From contig JANNFX010000019.1 in assembly GCA_031380225.1 (NCBI GenBank), forward strand, positions 1 to 20,738: a stretch of 20,738 bases of DNA, given 5' to 3'. The notes under the pieces are model-generated. The model was not told the DNA's origin. It saw nothing but the letters and a program-made list of their open reading frames with translations, and did no database searches. Origin of the DNA: JANNFX01 sp031380225. GTDB lineage: Bacteria > Pseudomonadota > Alphaproteobacteria > Rhizobiales > Hyphomicrobiaceae. Numbering within the stretch: position 1 is the first letter of the stretch; each line of letters opens with the position of its first letter. Positions 1 through 6,770 of the stretch are shown in pieces. The translations under genes and the position numbers were made by a program.

Positions 1-217
1 GCACCGCAACAGCTGCGCCGCCAGCTATAATGGCCAAACCATTAACTGCTGTAATTGTTCTACCTGGGTTTTCAAACGAATCATTTGCAATTACATTAAT
101 GGTGACTGGCGTGTTTCTTAAAGTTGAAGAAACGTCAGCAGCAATATGTTCTAGCAGTTTTATAGGCCCGAACTTAGCGGTCCGGCAAGAGTAAGAATTG
201 CGCAAAGCGAGCCTCAC
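1..217 (-). CDS. Partial ORF with cadherin/Ig-like tandem-repeat domain, running off the left edge
   Basis: On the minus strand a stop-free frame runs from a GTG at 217 to the left edge (72 codons seen). From about residue 30 it reads as the start of a bacterial cadherin/Ig-like tandem repeat: TPVTINVIANDS, then RTITAVNG, then IIAGGAAVAV. This is the 'TPVTidVLaNDsd…ltavng…aggsvtv' pattern of large surface adhesins and RTX-type secreted proteins. The GTG overlaps the smr stop as GTGA, and GAGAAGG lies about 7 bases upstream, so translation coupled to smr is possible. No signal peptide is visible, which fits a type I secretion substrate if the start is right. My hand count gives roughly 44% G+C for 1-180, lower than the neighbouring genes. 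The start is uncertain, and a remnant of a larger gene is also possible. Confidence 0.5.
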   Translation of the reverse strand, partial: MRLALRNSYSCRTAKFGPIKLLEHIAADVSSTLRNTPVTINVIANDSFENPGRTITAVNGLAIIAGGAAVAV

Positions 218-897
218 CGCCCCGCCTTCTCAGGATTGCGCAAGTGGATATAGAGCGCGCCCTCTCCACCATGTTTAATCGCGGCAGGGCGGTGGCTGAC
301 GACGATGGCGCGGAGTTCTGGATTTTCAAGCCACATCGGCACGTTGCGTTTTAGAACGCCGGTTTCGACCGGCATGAAGCTGTAGTCGTCTTCATCGCGC
401 TCGCGCGGGCGGCCGCCTTTGCCGGTGATGATCAACACCCAACGATGGCCGCGGCGGTAGGCGTTGAACAGAAATCCACGCAAGGCCGCGTGCGCTTCGG
501 ATTGACGGAAGCCATGCAAATCCAAGCGCGCATCAATCGCGACTTGCCCGCCCGCCAATTGCCGTGCTTTGCGGCGGTCGAAATCAGCGAGCGGCGGCGG
601 CTTTGTCGATTGGGTGACCGCCAGTGGATCAACCGGCCGGACAGGCAGTGGTTCAAATGGTTTCGACACAGCCTTCGTATTGCGCTTTGACGGTGGCGCG
701 GGCGACGCCGGCGACATACTTTTGAGCGCCACTTCCAACGTCTCGGTCGCGGTCAGCACGCGAGCTTTCTTGCGCTTTAGCGGCTCAACGGAATTAGCCG
801 TATGGCTCCACACCGCCGTATCGTCATCGGTCAGGGCGCCCTTACGCCTGGTGGGCAGGGTCGGGCGGCTCTGAGGGGCCTTCGGTTTCTTACTCAT
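214..897 (-). CDS. Smr domain protein (MutS2-type small MutS-related domain)
   Basis: A 227-residue protein with a basic, low-complexity N-terminal half (1-115) and a C-terminal Smr domain (about 120-220). The domain shows the LDLHG motif at 125-129, TGKGG at 158-162 and the closing HGGEGALYIHLR at 209-220. Smr domains bind nucleic acid and several are endonucleases; the role of stand-alone alphaproteobacterial copies is unsettled, possibly in repair or RNA quality control. The ATG at 897 overlaps the mltA stop as ATGA, so the two are almost certainly cotranscribed and translationally coupled. The mltA-smr adjacency is common in alphaproteobacteria. The fold assignment is firm; the substrate is unknown. 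Confidence 0.9.
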   Translation of the reverse strand: MSKKPKAPQSRPTLPTRRKGALTDDDTAVWSHTANSVEPLKRKKARVLTATETLEVALKSMSPASPAPPSKRNTKAVSKPFEPLPVRPVDPLAVTQSTKPPPLADFDRRKARQLAGGQVAIDARLDLHGFRQSEAHAALRGFLFNAYRRGHRWVLIITGKGGRPRERDEDDYSFMPVETGVLKRNVPMWLENPELRAIVVSHRPAAIKHGGEGALYIHLRNPEKAGR

Positions 898-2015
898 GCG
901 ACAAGCTTAGCGCCCTTGGGCAAGAGCGCGAAATAGCGGCCCGGATGTTTGGTTATTCCGGCCAGGTCGCCAGCTTCGAAACCCGAGCCAAAATAGAGAT
1001 CGCCGCGTTCGGGCCCGCGAATGGCGGACCCGACATCCTGCGCAATCATGAGGCGGTGAAACCCTTCCGGCCCGCGTCCGCTACCCGCTGCATGTTTCAA
1101 TGTCGGCGCTATGACGTAGACCGGCGTGCCAATGACGTGGAAGCCAGTATCAACTGCCAAGCTGCGCCCGGTAGTCAAAGGTATATGCATGACACCGACC
1201 GGGCTTTCAGCTTCGGCTCCTTCAAGAATGCGGAAGAAAATGTACGAGGTGTTGACCCACATTGCGCGGCGGCCGCGTTCGGCATCGGCACTGAGCCACG
1301 CCTTCATGGCGTCGAGCGACATGCCTTCAAGCGTCATCAAACCATGATCGATCATGTAGCGGCCAACCGACGTATAGGGCCGCCCGTTTTTGCCATCATA
1401 CGAGACGCGGATCAACTGGCCGTCGGCCAATCGAATGCGGCCCGAGCCTTGGATATGGAGGAAGAAACTATCGACTGGATCATCGAGCCATAGGAATTCA
1501 AGCCCCTGGCCACCGAGCGCGCCGCACTCAATCTCTTGGCGCGATGGCATCGGCTCGATGCTACCGTCCGTATTTTGTTTGGCGTGCGTATGGGCCGAGC
1601 CAACTGCGCCGCGCTGATGTTCGCCAACAAGATTGACGAGATACGGCGGACGCTTCAGCAACGGGATATGAAATCGGCTGGTCTTTTCGAACGAGCCATC
1701 AAGCAGGGGCTCATAGTAGGCCGTTAGCAATCCTTCGGCGCCATTGTGGACGACGCGATGCGGCGTGAAGTGCGCTTCGAAAAATGATCGTGCAACGGCG
1801 CTAGTCTTCACGTTTGACCTTGCCGTTTCAGCGGCCGCACACGCCGCCGCCAAATCCGCATGCCAGGGCTTGGCGGCTGGTGCCTCGTTAAGCGCCTTTT
1901 GAACCGGCCCAGCCGATCGCAGAAATGTTTCAAACGCCGCCAAATGATCGTCGTCCGCCCAACCGCTGAGATCGGCGAACGTGACCGGCGCAAACGTGGC
2001 AGAAATTTCGCTCAT
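894..2015 (-). CDS. mltA: MltA domain murein lytic transglycosylase
   Basis: MltA-type lytic transglycosylases cleave the MurNAc-GlcNAc bond of peptidoglycan, leaving 1,6-anhydroMurNAc ends. From the ATG at 2015 the protein is 373 residues. Barrel motifs are GLLTAYYEPLLDGS (95-108) and FFLHIQGSGRIRLADG (184-199). The C-terminal 3D-like segment (AQDVGSAIRG, then RGDLYFGSG; 325-345) carries the catalytic aspartate region of the family. The frame stays open to a TTG at 2132, with another ATG at 2042. I prefer 2015 because the residues after it match the usual start of rhizobial homologues, but no start has a strong ribosome site. None of them gives a signal peptide or lipobox, which is odd for a periplasmic enzyme. 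It ends in an ATGA overlap with smr. Confidence 0.88.
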   Translation of the reverse strand: MSEISATFAPVTFADLSGWADDDHLAAFETFLRSAGPVQKALNEAPAAKPWHADLAAACAAAETARSNVKTSAVARSFFEAHFTPHRVVHNGAEGLLTAYYEPLLDGSFEKTSRFHIPLLKRPPYLVNLVGEHQRGAVGSAHTHAKQNTDGSIEPMPSRQEIECGALGGQGLEFLWLDDPVDSFFLHIQGSGRIRLADGQLIRVSYDGKNGRPYTSVGRYMIDHGLMTLEGMSLDAMKAWLSADAERGRRAMWVNTSYIFFRILEGAEAESPVGVMHIPLTTGRSLAVDTGFHVIGTPVYVIAPTLKHAAGSGRGPEGFHRLMIAQDVGSAIRGPERGDLYFGSGFEAGDLAGITKHPGRYFALLPKGAKLVA

Positions 2016-2369
2016 ATCGGCAGGGGGAAAACCAAGTGGCATTGGTGCACGCGGGAACACGACCTGGTCGCACGACAGGTCCAAAAGTTCATTCGCCAGT
2101 TCATTGCGATCAGGATTGTCCCCGGACCACAATACTCAAGGACATTCTATCGTTTTCTCGCCTCCGGCAAGACCCCAAATGCAAGTGCAGGGCATTCCGG
2201 CATGTCCCCGCTAGTGTTCTGTCACAGACATTCGATACCCCCCAAGGATCGTCATCCCGCCGGAGGGCGGGATCCGCGCAAGCTTAAATATGAACTTAAA
2301 TTTCGGGCTTGCGCGGGGATGACGGAGTGGGGAGAGCTGATCCGGGTACCAAGCGTCAGTGCCATAACA
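2016..2369. other. 354-base gap between tim44 and mltA holding a palindromic repeat
   Basis: No convincing gene is seen here. The part next to mltA is an in-frame 5' extension of mltA (possible starts at 2042 and 2132). The middle holds the repeat at 2250-2324. Overlapping plus-strand frames across this gap have no family resemblance. Confidence 0.5.
2250..2324. repeat. REP-like nested palindrome (CGTCATCCC … GGGATGACG)
   Basis: Outer inverted arms CGTCATCCC (2250-2258) and GGGATGACG (2316-2324) enclose two inner elements. The first is a small hairpin CCCGCC-ggag-GGCGGG (about 2256-2271). The second is a longer stem GCGCAAGC (2276-2283) with GCTTGCGC (2307-2314). The latter's AT-rich loop holds a direct repeat of CTTAAAT. 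The right flank, ACGGAGTGGGGAGA, reappears in inverted form beside the palindrome at 6674-6702, so both belong to one dispersed family. No ORF is inside; it is probably a REP/MITE-type element. Confidence 0.7.
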
Positions 2370-3143
2370 CTAGTTCGAATGCTTGGTCGAAACCAGCTTC
2401 CAATTCGGATTGCGGCGCGTGGCAGCACTCGAGACGTCGCGGCTGAATGTCCAAAGATCGGTCACATCTTTAACCTTGTTGGGATCACCCGAGATGACCT
2501 CGCCGCTTTTGTCGCGAGTCGCTGTGATTAACTGACTGACAAACCGCATCGTCACTTGGGCGCTGCCGCGGTCCAACTCGGCGTCGATGATGTCGGCCTT
2601 GTTGATGCCGACAAAGGTTTGATCAATTTTTTCGTTGCGGCCCTCGCGATCGGTGATGGAGCGCGAGAATTCATCGAACACCGGCGCGCTCAATAACTCT
2701 TTGAGCGCCTTGCGATTGCCTTCCGCAAACGCGGTCACGATCAGTTCATAGGCGCGCTTGGCACCGGTCGCGAATTGATCGGGATCGAAGGCCGGATCGG
2801 TGTCGAAGATGTCCATCAAGTTTGCTGTCAGCGGTGTGCTGCCGCCAATTACTTTGATCCGCTGGGTTATCAATTCCGCACTCGTCATTTCCGGCGCGCC
2901 TAACGGTGGTTGGGGCAGATCACGCTCACGGCGCGGCAGGTTCACCACTTTGCCCGATTGCGGCTCAGGCTCCTGTAAGGCCGGATCACGCTGGCTTTGC
3001 AAATTGGCTTCGCGAATCCGTCGCTGGACCCGCTCGTCGTCTTCGCCCGTCCGCCGGCCGAGCACACTCCTCAGCCGCAAAACCGCGACCACGGCAACCA
3101 AAAGGGTCAGGATAGAGAATACGTCCACGACGGGGCCATTCAT
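2370..3143 (-). CDS. Tim44/TimA-family membrane-anchored protein
   Basis: A 257-residue protein with one N-terminal membrane helix (about 6-22, VDVFSILTLLVAVVAVLRLR), a charged low-complexity linker (30-110) and a C-terminal Tim44 domain (about 115-255). The domain ends in DLWTFSRDVSSAATRRNPNWKLV, the typical closing segment. Alphaproteobacterial homologues are related to mitochondrial Tim44, an inner-membrane import subunit; the bacterial role is not established. An upstream in-frame start at 3170 exists, but the ATG at 3143 is preferred. It is preceded by AGGAA about 10 bases away, and the helix then sits right at the N terminus as in homologues. It is divergent from fxsA, a conserved arrangement in this class. 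Confidence 0.88.
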   Translation of the reverse strand: MNGPVVDVFSILTLLVAVVAVLRLRSVLGRRTGEDDERVQRRIREANLQSQRDPALQEPEPQSGKVVNLPRRERDLPQPPLGAPEMTSAELITQRIKVIGGSTPLTANLMDIFDTDPAFDPDQFATGAKRAYELIVTAFAEGNRKALKELLSAPVFDEFSRSITDREGRNEKIDQTFVGINKADIIDAELDRGSAQVTMRFVSQLITATRDKSGEVISGDPNKVKDVTDLWTFSRDVSSAATRRNPNWKLVSTKHSN

Positions 3144-3377
3144 AAGAACTTGTTTCCTGGCAGCATTCACACGATTAGCGGCGCTCAGTTACATCGAAAC
3201 GCTCAGTGTATCCACTCGATGCTTTCACATAGGGTCGAATAGGCTGGGCTTCCAGGGGCTCAATGGCTCTAACCACCGTAAAATGCGATGCTGCTGACGC
3301 ACTCATCGCTGGCCAAGACCTTGACTGTAAGCCACAAATGCGCCCAAGCCAATGGCAGAGCATAGCGTGAGCCCCCG

Positions 3378-3884
3378 ATGCGGTTGATTTTACTGGTCGT
3401 CCTTATTGTTTTCCCATTGGCCGAACTGGCCATCCTGATCAAGCTTGGCTCAATTTTTGGTTTTTGGCCAACATTCGGATTGGTGGTGCTGACTGCAATT
3501 CTGGGCACCACGATCCTGCACCGCCAAGGATTTGAAGTCCTTAAGCGAACGGAAGAAGCCATTTCGTTGGGGCGGCCCCCCATCGGTCCCGTTGTTGACG
3601 GGGTTTTACTGCTGGCGGCTGGTCTACTTTTGATCACGCCTGGCTTAATTGCTGATACCGCCGGGCTACTGTTGCTGATCCCCCCGGTGCGGCGTTGGAT
3701 TGCTCACAGCGCTTTCAAACGCGTGCTTGGCCCATTTATGCCCGATGCTCAGAAAACGAAGCCAAATCAGCAGCGGGAAGCCGCCAGTCCTCGCTCCGCC
3801 GGCCAGAAAGGTCAGCTAGGTCCGAACCAAGACCGCCGGGCTCAAGGGCCGGTCATCGATGCCGATTTTGAACAGATCGACTGA
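3378..3884 (+). CDS. fxsA: FxsA family membrane protein
   Basis: A 168-residue inner-membrane protein. Residues 1-20 and about 28-48 are hydrophobic segments, followed by the conserved loop GTTILHRQGFEVLKR. A hydrophobic pair follows at about 72-102 (GVLLLAAGLLLITPGLIADTAG) with the FxsA signature LITPGLIAD. The tail is hydrophilic and ends in VIDADFEQID, like other alphaproteobacterial FxsA proteins. E. coli FxsA relieves F-plasmid exclusion of phage T7 when overproduced; its normal role is unknown. It is divergent from the Tim44 gene across 234 bases. secB usually follows in related genomes but does not here. Confidence 0.9.
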   Translation: MRLILLVVLIVFPLAELAILIKLGSIFGFWPTFGLVVLTAILGTTILHRQGFEVLKRTEEAISLGRPPIGPVVDGVLLLAAGLLLITPGLIADTAGLLLLIPPVRRWIAHSAFKRVLGPFMPDAQKTKPNQQREAASPRSAGQKGQLGPNQDRRAQGPVIDADFEQID

Positions 3885-3920
3885 ATGATTTCCTGGCCGT
3901 TTCGATTTTCTAAACTTTTT

Positions 3921-3948
3921 TGAAACCTGGCCATTTCCAGCCCGTAAT
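3921..3948 (+). promoter_or_regulatory. Possible ECF-sigma-type promoter upstream of the bufferin operon
   Basis: TGAAACC (3921-3927) and CGTAAT (3943-3948) are 15 bases apart, or 16 if GAAAC is taken as the -35 core. This resembles the GGAAC/GTAACC … CGT layout of extracytoplasmic-function sigma factors, which control several known bufferin operons. It lies about 90 bases before the first peptide gene. This is pattern inference only; no sigma factor is encoded in the window. Confidence 0.25.
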
Positions 3949-4039
3949 CTTGGCAGATGCTCGTCAAACGAGCTCGGGCCGGCGAAGAGCATCACCAACT
4001 TGCCCTCGAGCGCGAAGCTTCGAAAAAGGAAACACCCAA

Positions 4040-4336
4040 ATGAAAATCACCGCTAAATCGGGCTCAGTCCTCGCCGCCGCCGCCGCCACATTGCTCGTTG
4101 CCGGCGCTGCCGTTGCACCAGCCTATGCTGCTATGGACGCTGCCAAGGGTCATTGCGTTGGCGCTAACGCCTGTAAGGGCACCAGCGCTTGCAAGACCGC
4201 TGCAAACGCTTGCGCTGGCAAGAATGCTTGCAAGGGCACTGGCTTTACAGAATCGACCGCTGAAGATTGCGCTAAGGTCCAAGGCGCCAAGTTCGAAGCC
4301 GCTGCTCCAATGCCTGAGAAAGACATGAAGAAGTAA
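4040..4336 (+). CDS. bufA2: Bufferin-type precursor peptide 1 (six-Cys, Sec signal peptide)
   Basis: A 98-residue secreted peptide. Residues 1-30 form a classic Sec signal peptide (MKITAKSG, then an Ala/Val-rich core ending AYA). The mature part begins AMDAAKGHC and carries six cysteines spaced C-x5-C-x5-C-x6-C-x5-C-x12-C within NACKG-type repeats. A Lys/Pro-rich tail (EAAAPMPEKDMKK) follows. This resembles the BufA2-type bufferin precursors, RiPPs whose cysteines are modified by a DUF692 (MNIO) enzyme and which bind copper in the periplasm. The EGKCG motif of the BufA1/DUF2282 type is absent. AAAAAGGA about 9 bases before the ATG is a good ribosome site. Earlier in-frame starts would bury the signal peptide and were discarded. 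Precursor identity is inferred from sequence style and the adjacent bufB/bufC. Confidence 0.85.
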   Translation: MKITAKSGSVLAAAAATLLVAGAAVAPAYAAMDAAKGHCVGANACKGTSACKTAANACAGKNACKGTGFTESTAEDCAKVQGAKFEAAAPMPEKDMKK

Positions 4337-4358
4337 GCATCGCCTAACCCTACGTTAA

Positions 4359-4384
4359 GTCCGGCGGAATTTTCTCCGCCGGAC
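4359..4384 (+). terminator. Perfect 10-bp hairpin between the two precursor genes (attenuator or mRNA stabiliser)
   Basis: GTCCGGCGGA (4359-4368), a 6-base loop and TCCGCCGGAC (4375-4384) form a perfect GC-rich stem 22 bases after the first peptide's stop. There is no T-run behind it, so it is more likely a partial attenuator or a 3'-end stabiliser of the first peptide mRNA than a full terminator. Confidence 0.5.
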
Positions 4385-4449
4385 GCCCCTCAATTGAAAT
4401 CATCGATCAACATCACGCGGCGTGCTCACGTCCGCGAAGGAGAGAGCTT

Positions 4450-4704
4450 ATGAAAATCACTGCCAAATCCGGCGCCGCTATGGCTGCTGCTGCCGCTGCC
4501 CTCGTCGTTGGCGCAACCCTCCCGGTTACTGCTGGCACAAACTACAATGTAAAGTGCTTCGGCCTCAACGCCTGCAAAGGCAACGGCAGCTGCAAATCAA
4601 TGGGCAACGCATGCAAGGGCCAAAACGCCTGCAAAGGTCAAGGCGTTAAGATGATATCGAAATCGGCGTGCCTCGCGAAAGGTGGTAAGACTTCGCGGAG
4701 CTAA
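4450..4704 (+). CDS. bufA2: Bufferin-type precursor peptide 2 (six-Cys, Sec signal peptide)
   Basis: An 84-residue paralogue of the upstream peptide. The N terminus MKITAKSG is identical and is followed by an Ala-rich signal peptide cleaved near TAG-TNY (about residue 28). The six cysteines have exactly the same spacing (C-x5-C-x5-C-x6-C-x5-C-x12-C). The core reads KCFGLNACKG … NACKGQNACKGQG, a cleaner form of the CKG repeat than in peptide 1, and the tail is short and basic (AKGGKTSRS). GGAGAG lies just before the ATG. The tandem pair probably arose by duplication and both are likely substrates of the downstream BufB/BufC. Copper binding is inferred from the family. Confidence 0.87.
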   Translation: MKITAKSGAAMAAAAAALVVGATLPVTAGTNYNVKCFGLNACKGNGSCKSMGNACKGQNACKGQGVKMISKSACLAKGGKTSRS

Positions 4705-4712
4705 AACCGCCG

Positions 4713-4766
4713 CGCCGCGCTGGTCACACTGCTTCCCCCCCCGGGACCAGCGCGGCGATTTTATTT
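4713..4766 (+). terminator. Strong intrinsic terminator between precursors and maturation enzymes
   Basis: A perfect 13-bp stem, CGCCGCGCTGGTC (4713-4725) with GACCAGCGCGGCG (4745-4757), is followed at once by ATTTTATTT (4758-4766). It starts 8 bases after the second peptide's stop and 49 bases before bufB. It should end most transcripts, leaving bufB/bufC to read-through, so precursors would far outnumber enzyme. Confidence 0.88.
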
Positions 4767-4814
4767 GTGCTACGAGTGCTGTGATTGCCGAGCCGCACGG
4801 AGACGGAGATTGTC

Positions 4815-5702
4815 ATGGCGTCCCTTCCAGAGCTTAGTTCCGCAATACGTCCGCCTTATCTGGGCTTCGGACTTGGCCTCAGGCCGCAGCATTACAGCGA
4901 CATCCTTGACGGCGACCCTGACGTCGACTGGTTCGAGGTCATATCAGAAAACTACATGGTCCCTGGCGGCCAGCCGCTTAAAATGCTGGACCGCATCCGT
5001 GAGCGCTATCCGATCGTCTTGCATGGCGTTTCGATGTCGATTGCCTCGACGACGCCGTTTGATCCGGCCTATCTCAAGGGCCTCAAAGATCTCGCTGACC
5101 GTGTCGAGCCGCAATTCGTTTCCGATCATTTGTGCTGGACGGGCGTGCACGGCATCAACTTGCACGATCTGCTGCCCATCCCCTACACCCGTGAAGCGCT
5201 CGACCACGTCGTTAGCCGCGTCAACGAAGTTCAAGACTACTTGAAGCGTCCGATCGCGCTCGAAAATGTCTCGACCTATGTCCAATTCGATCATTCGGAA
5301 ATGACTGAGTGGGATTTCATTGCTGAAATGTCGAAACGCACCGGCTGCTGGCTGGTGTTCGACGTCAACAACGTGTTTGTCAGTTCGTTCAACCACGGCC
5401 TTGATGCCCGCGAATTCATCGACGGCATTCCCGCCGGCCGGGTCGTTCAGTTCCACTTGGCCGGACACGAACACAACATGTCCCACATCATTGACACCCA
5501 CGACGCGCTGGTCCCCGATGAAGTCTGGGATTTGTATAAGTTAGCGGTCAATCGCTTCGGCGCCGTCTCGACCATCATCGAACGCGATGATCATATTCCT
5601 CCGCTCGCCGATATGGTTGACGAACTCGCGATCGCACGGCGCATGGCCATCGAACTCATCGGCCCGCAGCTGGTGCCACCGAAGCGCAGTGTTTTGGTGT
5701 GA
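4815..5702 (+). CDS. bufB: DUF692/MNIO family bufferin maturase
   Basis: A 295-residue TIM-barrel enzyme of the MNIO (multinuclear non-heme iron oxidase) family. Characterised members oxidise peptide cysteines, for example to oxazolone/thioamide in methanobactin or thiooxazole in bufferins. Conserved positions seen are LGFGLGLRPQH (16-26), E45 in EVISENYM, H70 in VLHGVSMS, SDHLCW (103-108), E150 in ALENVSTY, D183-N186 in FDVNN, H214 in QFHLAGH and E256 in IIERDDHIP. These fit the usual His/Asp/Glu iron ligands. I chose the ATG at 4815 because GGAG lies 6 bases upstream; a TTG at 4785 is a weaker alternative. Its stop overlaps the bufC GTG as GTGA, so the two are coupled. It lies just behind the terminator that follows the precursor genes. 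Confidence 0.93.
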   Translation: MASLPELSSAIRPPYLGFGLGLRPQHYSDILDGDPDVDWFEVISENYMVPGGQPLKMLDRIRERYPIVLHGVSMSIASTTPFDPAYLKGLKDLADRVEPQFVSDHLCWTGVHGINLHDLLPIPYTREALDHVVSRVNEVQDYLKRPIALENVSTYVQFDHSEMTEWDFIAEMSKRTGCWLVFDVNNVFVSSFNHGLDAREFIDGIPAGRVVQFHLAGHEHNMSHIIDTHDALVPDEVWDLYKLAVNRFGAVSTIIERDDHIPPLADMVDELAIARRMAIELIGPQLVPPKRSVLV

Positions 5703-6571
5703 GCCCCGGCATGTTATCAATGACTATGACCAAGCGAGCACCAGCCAAGCAGCGGCTCGGCAACGCGCCGGCCCTGGCCGAATTGCAGGCAGACTTTCAA
5801 CAAGCGATCCTGTCGGCTGATGACAAGATCCTGTCTTTGATCCCGGGCAATGGCCGCACAACAAATGACGTGCTATTTGGCGTTTACAAAAACGCTTATA
5901 TCGGCCGGCTCATTGACGTCATTGCCTGTGAGCATGAGCATTTACAGGCCTACCTCGGCGGCGATGACTTTCGCGTTATGGCCAAATCCTTTATCGCAGC
6001 AAACCCGTCTAAGACCCAGAATGCGCGCTGGTTTGCCGATCCATTGCCGGATTTCTTGGCCGCGACTGAGCCCTATGCGAGCCAACCTGAGCTTACCGAA
6101 CTCGCACGCCTTGAGCGCACGCTCGCGGCCGCGTTCGATGCCCCCGATGCAGATGCCGTTCAACTGTCAACGTTGCAAGCAATTGACCCGCAAAAATGGG
6201 AGCGGTTGATTTTCTTGGCCCATCCCTCGGTCACCGTGTTGTCTATGACGACCAATGCGCTCGCGATCTGGCTGGCATTGAAGGGCGGCGCCCCACCGCC
6301 GGCAGCTGAGACGTACGACCGGCCGCAGCCGGTGTTGATTTGGCGGCAAGACGTAACGCCGATGGTGCGGGTCATTCCCCCCGAAGAACACATGATGTGG
6401 CAGGAAACTGTTGCTGGCGCTACTTTTGGAAATCTTTGCGAAGTGCTGGCAGTTTTCGACGATCCAGATACGGCTCCGCTGCGCGCCGCACAAAATCTAG
6501 CGGGCTGGTTGGCAAGTGGCATGCTGGCAGCAGTCACGCTGAGCAAGCCGAAACGCCGCCGAAAGCTCTAG
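5699..6571 (+). CDS. bufC: DUF2063 family RiPP maturation partner (HvfC/BufC-like)
   Basis: About 290 residues. The N-terminal DUF2063 domain (about 28-125) shows FQQAILSAD, the VYKNAYIGRLIDVI helix, LGGDDFRVMAKSFI and a DPLPDFL segment, all typical. A second domain (about 150-280) holds PVLIWRQD and IPPEEHMMWQ. DUF2063 proteins accompany DUF692 enzymes and are thought to deliver the precursor to the oxidase, like the RRE-containing MbnC. The GTG at 5699 overlaps the bufB stop (GTGA); ATGs at 5711, 5720 and 5726 are possible starts. It ends the operon: no DoxX-like gene follows, although many bufferin loci have one. Confidence 0.9.
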   Translation: MSPGMLSMTMTKRAPAKQRLGNAPALAELQADFQQAILSADDKILSLIPGNGRTTNDVLFGVYKNAYIGRLIDVIACEHEHLQAYLGGDDFRVMAKSFIAANPSKTQNARWFADPLPDFLAATEPYASQPELTELARLERTLAAAFDAPDADAVQLSTLQAIDPQKWERLIFLAHPSVTVLSMTTNALAIWLALKGGAPPPAAETYDRPQPVLIWRQDVTPMVRVIPPEEHMMWQETVAGATFGNLCEVLAVFDDPDTAPLRAAQNLAGWLASGMLAAVTLSKPKRRRKL

Positions 6572-6673
6572 CGTGATCATTTGAATCTGAATTGCGCAGC
6601 GCTTCGATCGAAAATGATCGCACTTCAACTTTTAGGAACTGTCGCTCAATTGCCCGGGTTGATTCTCCCACTC

Positions 6674-6702
6674 CGTCATTTCCGGCCTTCGCCGGAATGA
6701 CG
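6674..6702. repeat. REP-like palindrome (CGTCATTTCCGGC … GCCGGAATGACG)
   Basis: Left arm CGTCATTTCCGGC (6674-6686), a CTTC loop and right arm GCCGGAATGACG (6691-6702) form a near-perfect hairpin with one extra T. The flank TCTCCCACTCCGTCAT matches the inverted flank of the element at 2250-2324. It lies between the convergent bufC and dnaQ genes and may also act as a bidirectional transcript end. Confidence 0.7.
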
Positions 6703-6770
6703 AATTACTGGGAACAGAAAATGTGTGTCGGAGCGCTCGCCGCACTTCCGTTTCACGGCAAACATGAACG

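Noticed and set aside
945..1493. 182-codon plus-strand ORF inside mltA
   Set aside because: It is antisense to a gene with clear family motifs and shows no family resemblance itself.
1860..2531. 223-codon plus-strand ORF across the mltA/tim44 gap
   Set aside because: It overlaps mltA and tim44 in antisense and crosses the palindromic repeat; the composition is that of a shadow frame.
4422..4649. 75-codon ORF overlapping peptide 2 in another frame
   Set aside because: The frame at 4450 has a signal peptide and the ordered Cys pattern; the other is a shadow.
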